From: Mycolicibacterium neoaurum ATCC 25795 | GTDB taxonomy: Bacteria; Actinomycetota; Actinomycetes; Mycobacteriales; Mycobacteriaceae | Direction: 5' to 3' | Assembly (NCBI RefSeq): GCF_000691525.1 | Contig: NZ_JMDW01000007.1 | Coordinates: 62,001-126,000 of the forward strand | Length of the DNA stretch: 64,000 bases | Shown here: positions 33,971 to 42,575 of the stretch, one piece after another | Position numbering within the stretch: the stretch's first letter is position 1 | Layout: each line of letters begins with the position of its first letter | Position numbers and translations under genes: made by a program | Notes under the pieces: generated by a model | What the model was told of the DNA's origin: nothing | The model's database searches: none | What the model saw: the letters and a program-made list of their open reading frames with translations, nothing else

Positions 33971-35610
33971 CCGCCACCCTCGTGGTCAAGGACGTGGCCG
34001 GCGGGTACGCGCACCGGACGTTGTTCGAGAACGTGAACGTGACGGTGAGTCCGGGCGATGTGCTCGGTGTCGTCGGGGCCAACGGTGCGGGCAAGAGCAC
34101 CCTGATGCGGATCCTCGCAGGAGAGCTGTCGCCATTGGACGGCATGGTCAGCCGTGCCCCCGCCGACGCGTTCATCGGCTGGCTACCGCAGGAGCATGAA
34201 CGTGTCGCCGGTGAGAGCGTCGCGGCCTATATCGCGCGGCGGACCGGATGCGCGGCCGCTACGGCCGCCATGGAGGCTGCGGCGGAGAAATTGTCGGAAT
34301 CCGATGCCGCCGCCGATGCCTACGGCACGGCGCTGGATCACTGGCTGGCCACCGGTGCGGCCGACCTGGAGGAGCGGCTGCCGGTGGTCTTGGCGGATCT
34401 GGCACTGGACGTCGAACCGGATTCCACACTCATGACGGCTCTTTCGGGTGGCCAGGCGGCCCGGGTCGGATTGGCGGCCTTGATGCTGTCCCGGTTCGAC
34501 ATCGTCCTGCTCGATGAGCCCACCAACGATCTCGATCTCGACGGTCTGGAACGACTCGAACAGTTCGTGCGGGATCTGCGTGGCGGGGTCGTGCTGGTCA
34601 GCCACGACCGGGAGTTCCTGACGCGCACGGTGACTCGCGTGCTGGAACTCGATATCGCGCAGAACCAGACCACGGTCTACGGCGGTGGTTATCAGAGCTA
34701 TCTCGAAGAGCGCGCGGTTGCGCGCAGGCATCGCCGCGAAGAGTACGAGGAATTCGCCGACCGGAAAGCCGATCTGGTGGCGCGGGCGCGGACGCAGCGA
34801 GAGTGGTCGAGCCAGGGTGTGCGTAACGCGATGCGCAAAGCTCCGGACAACGACAAGAATCGCCGCCGGGCGCAGACGGAATCCAGTGAGAAGCAGGCGC
34901 AGAAGGTCCGGCAGATGGAGAGCCGGATCGCCCGTCTGGAAGAGGTCGAGGAGCCGCGCAAGGAGTGGTCGCTGCAGTTCAGTATCGGTGCCGCACCGCG
35001 TTCCAGCTCGGTGGTCGCGACGCTGGACGATGCTGCTGTGCGGCAGGGCGATTTCCTGTTCGGTCCGGTATCGCTACAGGTCAGCGCGGGCGATCGGATC
35101 GGCATCACCGGCCCCAACGGCGCGGGAAAGTCGACCCTGTTGCGGTTGCTGCTCGGTCGCCGAGCACCCGACAGCGGAAGGTCGAGCATGGGTGTGAGCG
35201 TGGCGATCGGTGAGATCGACCAGGCCCGAACCGAATTCAGCGGCCCCGGGCGCTTGGTCGACCGTTTCGAGGAGCACGTGCCGGACTGGCCCACCGCGGA
35301 TGTGCGCACGCTGTTGGCCAAGTTCGGCCTGCGGGCCGACCATGTCGAGCGTGAGGTGGATGATCTCTCCCCGGGGGAGCGGACGCGTGCCGGGATGGCG
35401 CTGCTCCAGGCACGCGGCACCAACGTGCTGGTGCTCGACGAACCGACGAACCATCTGGACCTGCCCGCCATCGAGCAGCTGGAGCAGGCGCTCGACGGTT
35501 ATGACGGGACGTTACTGTTGGTCACCCACGACAGGCGCATGTTGCAGAACGTCCGCCTGGATCGGCACTGGACGGTCCGCGACGGGCAGGTCAGTGAGGT
35601 GACGCCGTGA
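33967..35610 (+). CDS. ABC-F family dual-ATPase (translation/antibiotic-protection type)
   Basis: 547 residues with two ABC domains and no membrane segment. Domain 1: Walker A GANGAGKST, signature LSGGQAARVG, Walker B IVLLDEPTNDLD. Domain 2: GPNGAGKST, LSPGERTRAG, VLVLDEPTNHLD. The inter-domain P-site tRNA-interaction linker (about 255-330) is highly charged with long helices (RRHRREEYEEFADRKADL). ABC-F proteins act at the ribosomal E site to relieve stalling or displace antibiotics. It resembles Rv1473-type proteins in size (from memory). It starts inside the zinc-ribbon stop. Confidence 0.9.
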   Translation: MTATLVVKDVAGGYAHRTLFENVNVTVSPGDVLGVVGANGAGKSTLMRILAGELSPLDGMVSRAPADAFIGWLPQEHERVAGESVAAYIARRTGCAAATAAMEAAAEKLSESDAAADAYGTALDHWLATGAADLEERLPVVLADLALDVEPDSTLMTALSGGQAARVGLAALMLSRFDIVLLDEPTNDLDLDGLERLEQFVRDLRGGVVLVSHDREFLTRTVTRVLELDIAQNQTTVYGGGYQSYLEERAVARRHRREEYEEFADRKADLVARARTQREWSSQGVRNAMRKAPDNDKNRRRAQTESSEKQAQKVRQMESRIARLEEVEEPRKEWSLQFSIGAAPRSSSVVATLDDAAVRQGDFLFGPVSLQVSAGDRIGITGPNGAGKSTLLRLLLGRRAPDSGRSSMGVSVAIGEIDQARTEFSGPGRLVDRFEEHVPDWPTADVRTLLAKFGLRADHVEREVDDLSPGERTRAGMALLQARGTNVLVLDEPTNHLDLPAIEQLEQALDGYDGTLLLVTHDRRMLQNVRLDRHWTVRDGQVSEVTP

Positions 35611-35637
35611 CAACCGATCGGTTCCGTTCGGATCGGA

Positions 35638-36753
35638 TCAGCCCCCGCTGAGCTGCTGCAGCACGGATCCGCCGCTGTGCTCGGCGATCCAGTCGTGGAT
35701 CGCCGAGACCGCGGGTTTGGCCACCCAGTTGGTGTCGTAGATGCCCCACGGCGTCTCGTTCGGACGGTCCGACAGCGAGTAGATGAACATCGGCCCGACG
35801 CCGGGCAATTGGGACCACGTGTTGGCGAAATCGATGATCCAGGCCGCCTGCGTTGCCGCGTCCACCGCCGAGGTCGGCACACCGTATTCGGTGGTCCAGA
35901 TCAGCTTGTCGGTGTCACCGGCTTGGTCCATCAACTGCCGCATCGACAGGTATTGCCGATACGGGGTATTCGCGTACGGCATCCCGGCGGAGAAGCTGCT
36001 GGAGAAGTTGTACGGGTGGAAGGACAACGCGTCGAAGTAGCCGCGTGCGCCATTGGCATACATCTGGGTGAGGTAGTCGACCGGATTGATGGTCCACGTC
36101 CCGAAGCTGAGCCCCGCGCCGAGGACACCGCCGACGATCAGTGCGCCGGGCTCGACGGCCTTGATCGCGGAATAGGCCGTTTTGAGCAGATTCGTGTAAC
36201 CGGCGACATTGGGTTCCGGTGACCAACCGATGTTCGCATTGGGCTCATTCCAGATCTCGTAGGCCGCGATCCGGGGCCGGGCGCTGCCCGCGCCGTAACG
36301 CATCGCCACCTGCGTCATGAAGGATGCGTAATCGGCGGGGTCGCGCGGGGCGGCATTCGGCAGCCAGAATCCGTTGTCAGCGGCCCAGATCGGGGTACTC
36401 GTCACCGCGCCGACCACTGCGATTCCCTTGTCGGCCGCAGCGTCGAGAATGCGATCGGATATCGTCCAGTTATAGGTGCCCCGTGACGGCTCCATGGCTC
36501 GCCATGGCAGGAAGATCCGGATCTGGGTGACTCCCATGACCTCGAAAGACGCTATTGCAGTGGATAATTCGTCCGGTGACATGAAGTAGAGATTCGATTC
36601 CGCGATACCGAGCGCGCGTGCCGAGGCGTCGACCCGCGGCGGTGCCGCGGCATGTGAGATGGGTATCTGAACCGAGGTTGCACACAGCACAGCCGCGATG
36701 AATGCGACGATTCGTGCTCGTCGTGTGGCGCGGCGGAATGATGGAGACAGCAT
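35638..36753 (-). CDS. Secreted glycoside hydrolase, clan GH-A (PslG/GH5/GH39-like)
   Basis: 371 residues. The signal peptide ends near SHA-AAPPR, and the mature enzyme is a single TIM barrel. Acid/base Glu170 lies in AAYEIWNEPNAN and the nucleophile Glu289 in IWTTEYGVP. The barrel strand DALSFHPYN and IRIFLPWRAMEPSRG also fit the clan. PslG-type enzymes cut exopolysaccharide during biofilm remodelling; mycobacterial substrates could be arabinan, glucan or cellulose-like polymers. It is divergent from the ECF sigma gene across 581 bases. Confidence 0.85.
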   Translation of the reverse strand: MLSPSFRRATRRARIVAFIAAVLCATSVQIPISHAAAPPRVDASARALGIAESNLYFMSPDELSTAIASFEVMGVTQIRIFLPWRAMEPSRGTYNWTISDRILDAAADKGIAVVGAVTSTPIWAADNGFWLPNAAPRDPADYASFMTQVAMRYGAGSARPRIAAYEIWNEPNANIGWSPEPNVAGYTNLLKTAYSAIKAVEPGALIVGGVLGAGLSFGTWTINPVDYLTQMYANGARGYFDALSFHPYNFSSSFSAGMPYANTPYRQYLSMRQLMDQAGDTDKLIWTTEYGVPTSAVDAATQAAWIIDFANTWSQLPGVGPMFIYSLSDRPNETPWGIYDTNWVAKPAVSAIHDWIAEHSGGSVLQQLSGG

Positions 36754-37334
36754 GACGGCCTCTCTGGCAGTCCGGAGCGGAACAAGCTGTGACGGCCATC
36801 AATGTAAGCGGCGCAACAGCATTCCCGCAGTGCAGGTTGTGGACCGGATGTTCGGCCACCGGTCGCCACCGCGGCCCGAGCCCCGAGGGGGACCAGCAAA
36901 ACCGCACGTGATCACTCGGGTGGACGACTGTCGGCCAGAGATGGCGTGGTCAGGTGCGGTGGCGAGGCTCGTTCCAGCTAGTTTCGATCGCAACTACCTT
37001 CGTGGGCGTCGAATTGTCCGATATGTCAAAATGTGCCCACGGCTTCGGGGGTAAACTCGGGCGGGGTTCTCGGCGTGCGCTCAAGGCGCCTCGGATACGG
37101 CGAATTACGTTGTCGACGTTGCAGATAACGTCATGCAACCGTGACCGCGCTGTTGGTTTACCGAGACCGTTCGCCGTCCGGAGTGACCGGTCGGTGCGGT
37201 CGAACGGTACCGCTAGCGGGTATCGACGACTACCGGTGGCCGTCGTCGGCCTTTGGCGTCAGCGGTGCAGACGTGGAATGCGGCTGCGCGACACGATTGC
37301 ACGCATCACCAGCTGTGACCGCCAAGGAGCCCCC
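36754..37334. other. 581-base region between glycosidase and sigma factor
   Basis: There is no convincing gene. An open frame continuous with the sigma gene from 36954 has poor composition and no ribosome site, so it is discounted. A perfect 6-bp inverted repeat GACGTT-N6-AACGTC at 37115-37132 lies in an AT-rich patch and is a candidate operator. No clear ECF -35 (GGAAC-type) box was found. Confidence 0.5.
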
Positions 37335-37862
37335 ATGGATGCCGCCCTCGCCGACGCTTTCGACCACGATGTGCGCGAGCATCTGGATGTGTTGCGCCGC
37401 GGCGCGTTCCGCCTGACGCGCAACCGCGCCGATGCCGAGGAGCTGCTGCAGGAGACGTTGTTGAAGGCGTTCGCCGGTTTCGAGGCGTTCGAGCCTGGCA
37501 CGAATATGCGGGCTTGGTTGTTTCGGATCATGACCAACACCCATATCGGCAACTACCGCAAAAGCGTGCGGCGCCCGGAGTTTCTCTGCGATGACGTCTC
37601 CGCGGTGAGCGCGGCGCGCCGGATGAGATCTGCAGAGGCCGAGGTGCTGGAGACCATGCCCGACGACGCGGTGGCTTCGGCGCTTGCCGCGTTGCCCGAG
37701 CAGTTCCGCGAGGTGCTCTGCTACGCGGCCATCGACGGTTACTCCTGTCGAGAGATCGCCGAAATGATGCACACACCCATGGGAACGGTGCTCTCGCGTC
37801 TGCATCGCGGACGTACTCTGCTGCGCGCGGCGCTGGCCGTGCCGGCGGCGGTGGCCGCCTGA
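37335..37862 (+). CDS. ECF-type RNA polymerase sigma factor
   Basis: 175 residues. Sigma region 2 is at about 10-80, with LTRNRADAEELLQETLLKAFAGFEAFEPGTNMRAWLFRIMTN. Region 4 is at about 115-170, with LPEQFREVLCYAAIDGYSCREIAEMMHTPMGTVLSRLHRGR. The sequence resembles the SigH/SigR (group ECF12) type in region 4. AAGGAG lies 5 bases before the ATG. The usual downstream zinc anti-sigma gene is absent; a broken ORF follows instead. Its promoter target may be the flanking glycosidases (inference). Confidence 0.9.
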   Translation: MDAALADAFDHDVREHLDVLRRGAFRLTRNRADAEELLQETLLKAFAGFEAFEPGTNMRAWLFRIMTNTHIGNYRKSVRRPEFLCDDVSAVSAARRMRSAEAEVLETMPDDAVASALAALPEQFREVLCYAAIDGYSCREIAEMMHTPMGTVLSRLHRGRTLLRAALAVPAAVAA

Positions 37863-37896
37863 ACGTCGCCCGCGGCACTTGTCGGTGGTCGAGTGT

Positions 37897-38140
37897 ATGT
37901 TCGGTTAACGACGGCGGCGGCGGGGGTGATGGCGGCGATGGCGGGCTGCGGGCCGCCCTCGATGCGTCCACTGATTGCGACCTCGGTGCGTTGTCACGTG
38001 ATGAGTGGGTCGCGCTGATCGACGAGTTCTCCGATGAGCAGGTCCTCGTGCAGTTCCGCAGAATCACCGAGGACGCCGACTTCTGGCACTGGGCCACCGC
38101 CGACCACGAGCACGGCAGCACCGGGCTCCGCGGACCGTGA
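37897..38140 (+). pseudogene. Probable frameshifted small ORF downstream of the sigma factor
   Basis: The frame ending at TGA 38138-38140 has strong GC3 bias and protein-like content (ALSRDEWVALIDEFSDEQ, TEDADFWHWATADHEH) but no usable start. ATG at 37897 opens as M-F-G-stop (GGTTAAC); removing one T would join it to the good frame, giving a Gly-rich N-terminus and a total of about 80 residues. A LexA-like but imperfect site (TCGAGTGTATGTTCGG at 37889-37904) overlaps the start. Family is unknown. Bases 38141-38360 hold nothing I can support. Confidence 0.35.
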
Positions 38141-38360
38141 CGACGCTGCGCGGCGGGCTCCCGCTGCAACCCGTGGTGCTGCTGTGACTACCCGCAAATT
38201 GACGTTGATGTGTTGCTGGCCGGCGCAGTGCGGCCGTGGAGTGGCACGTGGCTTCGCGCGGGGCCGACAACCACGAGTTTGCCATGGCGCGAAATGGCCC
38301 GTGACCAGGGCGTGAGCGATTGGCCTTCAACACCGAGCCGCACTAACTTTTGTGGATGTG

Positions 38361-39356
38361 ATGTCCTCTGCTGCTGGCACCGTCGCGCGGTGGCTTGCCC
38401 CCTTCTTCGCCATCGCCGCCTTCGTCGCCGTCGGCCTCCCGGTGGTCTCCGTACCGCAGGTGCGGTTGGCCAGCGAGGCGAACCCATTGGCCGGCAGGCC
38501 CTTCTATGTCGATCCCATCTCCAAGGCAATGCGGGCCGCGCAGGCGTCGCCGGGGAACCCGCAGCTCGACTATGTGGCCAATACCCCGCAGGCCTATTGG
38601 CTGGACCAAGCCTTCCCCGCATCGACGGTGTCGGCAACGGTCAGCAAGCTCGTGGGTGCCGCTCAAGGCGCCGGAGCGACACCGGTGCTCGCGATCTACG
38701 CGCTGCCGCACCGTGACTGCTACAGCTTCGCCGCCGGCGGGTTCGGCTCCGGGGACGGCTACCGCCAGTGGATCGACGCCATCTCAGCGGGGCTCGGCGG
38801 TGCGCCGGCCGCCATCATCCTGGAGCCGGACGCGCTGGCGATGGCGGACTGCCTGTCCGGCGACCAGCGCCAGGAGCGGTTCGACCTCATCCGGTACGCG
38901 GTGGACACCTTGACCCGCGATCCCGCGGCCGCTGTCTACATCGATGCCGGACACTCCCGGTGGGTCGACGCGGGCGAGATGGCCAACCGGCTCAACCAGG
39001 TCGGCATCGAGCGTGCGCGTGGGTTCAGCCTGAACACCACGAACTACTTCACCACCGAGGAACAGATCGGCTACGGCGAGGCCATCTCCGGGATGACCAA
39101 CGGTGCCCATTACGTCATCGACACCTCCCGCAACGGGAACGGACCGGCGCCGGACAGCCCGCTGAGTTGGTGCAACCCGCCGGGGCGCGCGCTGGGCGTC
39201 CCGCCGACGACCGCGACCGCCAACCCGAAGATCGACGCCTACCTGTGGGTCAAACGGGTCGGGGAATCCGACGGTTCGTGTGATCGCGGTGAGCCCAGCG
39301 CCGGAACCTTCGTCAACCAGTACGCCATCGACCTGGCCCGCAACGCCGGAAAGTAG
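38361..39356 (+). CDS. Secreted GH6 endoglucanase/cellulase (CelA-like)
   Basis: About 331 residues. The N-terminal hydrophobic segment is a signal or anchor. The GH6 barrel has the loop YALPHRDCYSFAAGG (catalytic Asp in RDC), AAIILEPDALA (second conserved Asp), VYIDAGHSRWV, GFSLNTTNYF and the C-terminal WVKRVGESDGSC with paired cysteines. It closely resembles M. tuberculosis CelA1 (Rv0062), which cleaves beta-1,4-glucan. Mycobacteria make cellulose-like matrix, so self-matrix trimming is as likely as plant-polymer use. GTG 38352 is an alternative start. Confidence 0.9.
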   Translation: MSSAAGTVARWLAPFFAIAAFVAVGLPVVSVPQVRLASEANPLAGRPFYVDPISKAMRAAQASPGNPQLDYVANTPQAYWLDQAFPASTVSATVSKLVGAAQGAGATPVLAIYALPHRDCYSFAAGGFGSGDGYRQWIDAISAGLGGAPAAIILEPDALAMADCLSGDQRQERFDLIRYAVDTLTRDPAAAVYIDAGHSRWVDAGEMANRLNQVGIERARGFSLNTTNYFTTEEQIGYGEAISGMTNGAHYVIDTSRNGNGPAPDSPLSWCNPPGRALGVPPTTATANPKIDAYLWVKRVGESDGSCDRGEPSAGTFVNQYAIDLARNAGK

Positions 39357-39374
39357 CGTCGTGACGGTCGCCCG

Positions 39375-39794
39375 CTAGCCCATCGCGTACCGGGTGATCG
39401 TGTCCGGGTGGATGACCAGCCGCAACAGCTCGACCGACTGCATCGCCGCCAGTTCCTGGGCCCGGATCGGATCCTGCAGATCCCAGTAGCGGACCGCCAG
39501 CCTCGCCGCCAGCTCGGCCGCCCCGTCGGTGTGGATGTCCACCCTGCCTGCGACCGACACCCAGTGCTCCCGTTCGCCGACCGGCGCGGTGACCACGAGC
39601 GAGGCGCGGGCGTCCCGCCGCAACCGGCGCACCTTGACCGAGCGGGCCTCGGTGAACAGACCGATCGTGCCGTCGTCGGCGTACTCGTACCAGACCGGGC
39701 GTGGCTGTGCGGGATCGGGACCGCCTGCGACAGTGAGGAATCCGTACAGTGGCCTACGTAGCAGGGCGATGTCTGCTGCGGTGAGGGCGCTCAC
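39375..39794 (-). CDS. PPOX/FDOR-type flavin- or F420-binding oxidoreductase
   Basis: 139 residues, single split-beta-barrel domain: GFLTVAGGPDPAQPRPVWYEYADDGTIGLFT, then SVKVRRLRRDARASLVV and the GRVDIH strand. The Arg/Lys run SVKVRRLRRD is typical of cofactor-phosphate binding. Actinobacterial members mostly use F420, some FMN. GTG 39794 overlaps the stop of the NmrA-like gene (GTGA), so the two are coupled. Confidence 0.83.
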   Translation of the reverse strand: MSALTAADIALLRRPLYGFLTVAGGPDPAQPRPVWYEYADDGTIGLFTEARSVKVRRLRRDARASLVVTAPVGEREHWVSVAGRVDIHTDGAAELAARLAVRYWDLQDPIRAQELAAMQSVELLRLVIHPDTITRYAMG

Positions 39795-40624
39795 CGGTCC
39801 CACGCTCCCGCCGCGGCCGCACGGGTCACGTAATCGGTGAAACCGCGTGGTTCTCGTCCGAGGACCGCGGCGACCTCGCCGGTGGTGCCTGCGATCCCGC
39901 CGTCGGCCATCAGCGTGAACATGGCCGCCACGTGCTCGGCGTCCTGTTCGTCGGCGCCGGACTCGACGAGGGCGGCGATGTACTCCTCGGCGGTCACCTG
40001 CTTGTACGCGATCGGCAGACCCGTTGCCCGCGAGATCAATTCGGTGGCAGCGGCGAAGGTCACCGGTTCCGGACCGCTCAGCTCGTAGACCTTGCCGGCA
40101 TGCCCCGGTTCGGTCAATACCCGCGCCGCGACGTCGGCGACATCATCGACGTCGATGAACGGTTCGGGTACATCACCGGCGGGTAGCACCAGCTCTCCCG
40201 CCTGCAGTGGTGCCCGGAACAGGTCCTCGTCGAAATTCTGCGCGAAGTTGTTGGGCCGCAAGATGGTCCATTCCAGTGTCGAGTTCCGCGCGGCGGCCTC
40301 GGCGGACCGCATATCCAGCCCGAAGGTGGACTCGCCCCACTGGTCGGCGCCGCGACCGGACAGTACCGTCACCCGGCGCACCCCGGCCGCCTCCGCGCGG
40401 GCCAGGAAGTCGGCCGCCGGTCCGGGCCATGGCGGTGCGACCAGATAGATCGCACCCACGCCGGCCAATGCGTCGTCCCAGGTATCCGGGGCCGACCAGT
40501 CAAAGCGGGTGCCCCTGGATCGCGAGGCGGCCCGTACCGGCACACCCATCAGTCGCAACCGCGGCAGGAGACGGCGCCCGGTTTTGCCGGTGGCGCCGAG
40601 TACGAGGATGGTGTCGTTGCTCAT
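39791..40624 (-). CDS. NmrA-like NAD(P)-binding oxidoreductase
   Basis: 277 residues. The Rossmann motif is ILVLGATGKTGRRLL. An atypical-SDR body follows with ILRPNNFAQNFDED and PFIDVDDVADVAARVL. It lacks a clear YxxxK pair, as NmrA/HSCARG proteins often do, so it may be a redox sensor or quinone reductase. It heads a two-gene unit with the PPOX gene and is divergent from an AraC regulator, a common pairing in which the regulator controls the oxidoreductase. Confidence 0.87.
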   Translation of the reverse strand: MSNDTILVLGATGKTGRRLLPRLRLMGVPVRAASRSRGTRFDWSAPDTWDDALAGVGAIYLVAPPWPGPAADFLARAEAAGVRRVTVLSGRGADQWGESTFGLDMRSAEAAARNSTLEWTILRPNNFAQNFDEDLFRAPLQAGELVLPAGDVPEPFIDVDDVADVAARVLTEPGHAGKVYELSGPEPVTFAAATELISRATGLPIAYKQVTAEEYIAALVESGADEQDAEHVAAMFTLMADGGIAGTTGEVAAVLGREPRGFTDYVTRAAAAGAWDR

Positions 40625-40715
40625 GAGTGACAGTCAACCGTGCAGGCGTGGACGATTCCATGGTTGAAAAGCCAGATTTCATGTCCAAACCTCTATGCAG
40701 CCTATGCTGGTCGGC

Positions 40716-41654
40716 ATGGACGCCTTCGGAGACCTGTTCCGCGGGGTGCGCGCCAACGGCTCACTCTTCGGTGGGTCCACCCTGCAGCCACCGTGGAATC
40801 TGCATTTCGTCGACGGTGCACCGCTGACCCTGTGCACGGTGCTGACGGGAGGCGGCTGGATCGTCACCCAGGGCGGGGCGACCGAACCCCTGCGGGCCGG
40901 CGACACCGTCATCGTCCGTGGCCCGCAGACCTTCACCTTCGTCGACGACCTCGACAGCGCCGCGGACCCCGTCGAGTGCGGCACCGAATGCGCCGTGCCC
41001 GAATGCGGCGGCACCCGATATCGATTGGGCTGGAGTGATTTCGTCGACCGCGGCATCGACGCCACCACCGCGATCGTCGGCGCGTACCCGGTGCGTGGCG
41101 AGATCAGCCGACGACTTCTCGACGAACTGCCCGACGTGCTGCGGGTGCCGGGTGGCGGCGAGGGTGACGCTGTGCTCGAGCACTTGGCCGCCGAGGTTGC
41201 CATCGATGCGCCCGGCCAGCAGGTGGTGCTGGACCGGCTGCTGGACTGGATGCTGGTGTGCACCCTGCGGGCGTGGTTCGACCGTCCCGGCGGGCAGCCG
41301 CCGGCCTGGTGGGCGGCCCAGCGTGACCCGGTGGTCGGTGATGCCTTGCGGCTGATCCACGACGACCCGGCGGCACCGTGGACGGTGGCAGCCCTGGCCG
41401 AACGCGCCGGGGTGGCTCGTTCGACACTGGCCAAGCGGTTCGCCGACCTGGTCGGCGAACCACCGTCGAGCTACCTCACGACGTGGCGGATGACCCTGGC
41501 CGCCGACCTGTTGATCGAGAACCGGGCCACCGTGGCGGAGATCGCGCGCACGGTCGGCTACTCCGATCCGTTCGGGTTCAGTTCGGCGTTCAAGAGGGTC
41601 CGGGGTGTCAGCCCCACCGAGTTCCGTCGGGCGATGGTGCACCTACCGGCGTGA
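40716..41654 (+). CDS. AraC-family regulator with N-terminal cupin domain
   Basis: About 312 residues. The cupin_6-type domain (about 1-150) contains PPWNLHFVDGAPLTLCTVLTGGGW and a Cys-rich loop CGTECAVPECGG. The C-terminal AraC double HTH has PWTVAALAERAGVARSTLAKRFADLVGEPPSSYLTTWR and VAEIARTVGYSDPFGFSSAFKRVRG. ATG 40716 was chosen; 40695 and 40704 are alternatives. The cysteine cluster hints at redox or metal sensing (inference). It probably controls the divergent NmrA/PPOX pair. Confidence 0.88.
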   Translation: MDAFGDLFRGVRANGSLFGGSTLQPPWNLHFVDGAPLTLCTVLTGGGWIVTQGGATEPLRAGDTVIVRGPQTFTFVDDLDSAADPVECGTECAVPECGGTRYRLGWSDFVDRGIDATTAIVGAYPVRGEISRRLLDELPDVLRVPGGGEGDAVLEHLAAEVAIDAPGQQVVLDRLLDWMLVCTLRAWFDRPGGQPPAWWAAQRDPVVGDALRLIHDDPAAPWTVAALAERAGVARSTLAKRFADLVGEPPSSYLTTWRMTLAADLLIENRATVAEIARTVGYSDPFGFSSAFKRVRGVSPTEFRRAMVHLPA

Positions 41655-41711
41655 GCAGGGTCTCGTGCGATACCGGTAACGCCGGCCCGCCCCGGCACCG
41701 ATAGAACCCAT

Positions 41712-42515
41712 GTGATCCTCCGACTTGGGGCGGCCGCGCTGATGGCCGCGACGGCGCTGGCCGCAGCGCCCACCGCCAACGCCGAGCCGGCCTGCGCCGA
41801 CGTGCACTGGATCGGCGCCGCCGGTTCCGGTCAACGCGACGGCGCCCAGCTGGTGTCCAACGCCGGTATGGGTGATGTGGTGTACGCCTCCTACCAGCAG
41901 CTCAGCAATGCGCTGGCGGCCGGCGGCCGCACCATGACCGCCGAAGCGGTGCAGTACCCGGCTGCGCCCGTACCGCTAGCCGGTGGGCTCGGCGGCTGGA
42001 TGAACTTCATGGACAGTGTCGAAGACGGCACCGACGCGACCGCAGAGCAACTCGAGGCCTATACGGCCCGGTGCCCGCAGTCGAAGGTGGTGCTGGCCGG
42101 CTACTCCCAGGGCGCCATGGTGGTCCACCGCAATCTGCATGATCTCGCCGACAATCCGCAGGTCGTCGCGGCGCTGCTGGTGGCCGACGGTGACAGGCTG
42201 CCCGCCGACACCACCATCAACCTCGGCTCGGCGGCCGCGGTGCCGGGCCCCGGCAAGGGCGTCGCGCAGGAGCATTCCTTCTTGGCCTCCACCGACACCT
42301 CTCCGCTGGACCCGCGGATGGGCGCCCGCACCGTGAGCGTGTGCGATGTGGGCGACCCGGTATGTGACTACAACCCCGACCTCGAGGAGATCCCCGCCTC
42401 CTCGATCGCCATCCACACCGCCTACGAACCGGCGACCAGCGGCCCGCACGCCTGGGGTCTGCCGCTGTATCAGCTGGTGATGAACTCCGTGAGCGCCTCC
42501 GCACCGTCGCTGTAG
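41712..42515 (+). CDS. Cutinase-family secreted esterase
   Basis: 267 residues. The signal peptide ends near ANA-EPACAD. The alpha/beta-hydrolase has nucleophile Ser132 in LAGYSQGAMV, Asp in VCDVGDPVCDY and His in SIAIHTAYEP, with the paired cysteines of cutinases. It is a cutinase-like protein (Culp) of the mycobacterial type: carboxylesterase or phospholipase outside the cell. The GTG start follows weak ribosome signals. Confidence 0.9.
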   Translation: MILRLGAAALMAATALAAAPTANAEPACADVHWIGAAGSGQRDGAQLVSNAGMGDVVYASYQQLSNALAAGGRTMTAEAVQYPAAPVPLAGGLGGWMNFMDSVEDGTDATAEQLEAYTARCPQSKVVLAGYSQGAMVVHRNLHDLADNPQVVAALLVADGDRLPADTTINLGSAAAVPGPGKGVAQEHSFLASTDTSPLDPRMGARTVSVCDVGDPVCDYNPDLEEIPASSIAIHTAYEPATSGPHAWGLPLYQLVMNSVSASAPSL

Positions 42516-42575
42516 TTAGGGATCGCTGCGCGGCGGGAAACCCGTCGGCGACCTCCGAAACGAAAAGGACGACAT

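Noticed and set aside
36954..37334. In-frame N-terminal extension of the ECF sigma factor
   Set aside because: The extension is basic and unlike any sigma domain, while AAGGAG lies directly before the ATG at 37335.
37893..38018. 41-residue ORF with a lipobox-like MAGC
   Set aside because: The GTG start lacks a ribosome site, GC3 bias lies in another frame, and no mature sequence of substance remains.
38141..38360. Continuation of an open frame into the GH6 gene (38210-38716)
   Set aside because: No start signal and the part before 38360 has no domain; the rest is the shadow of the cellulase.
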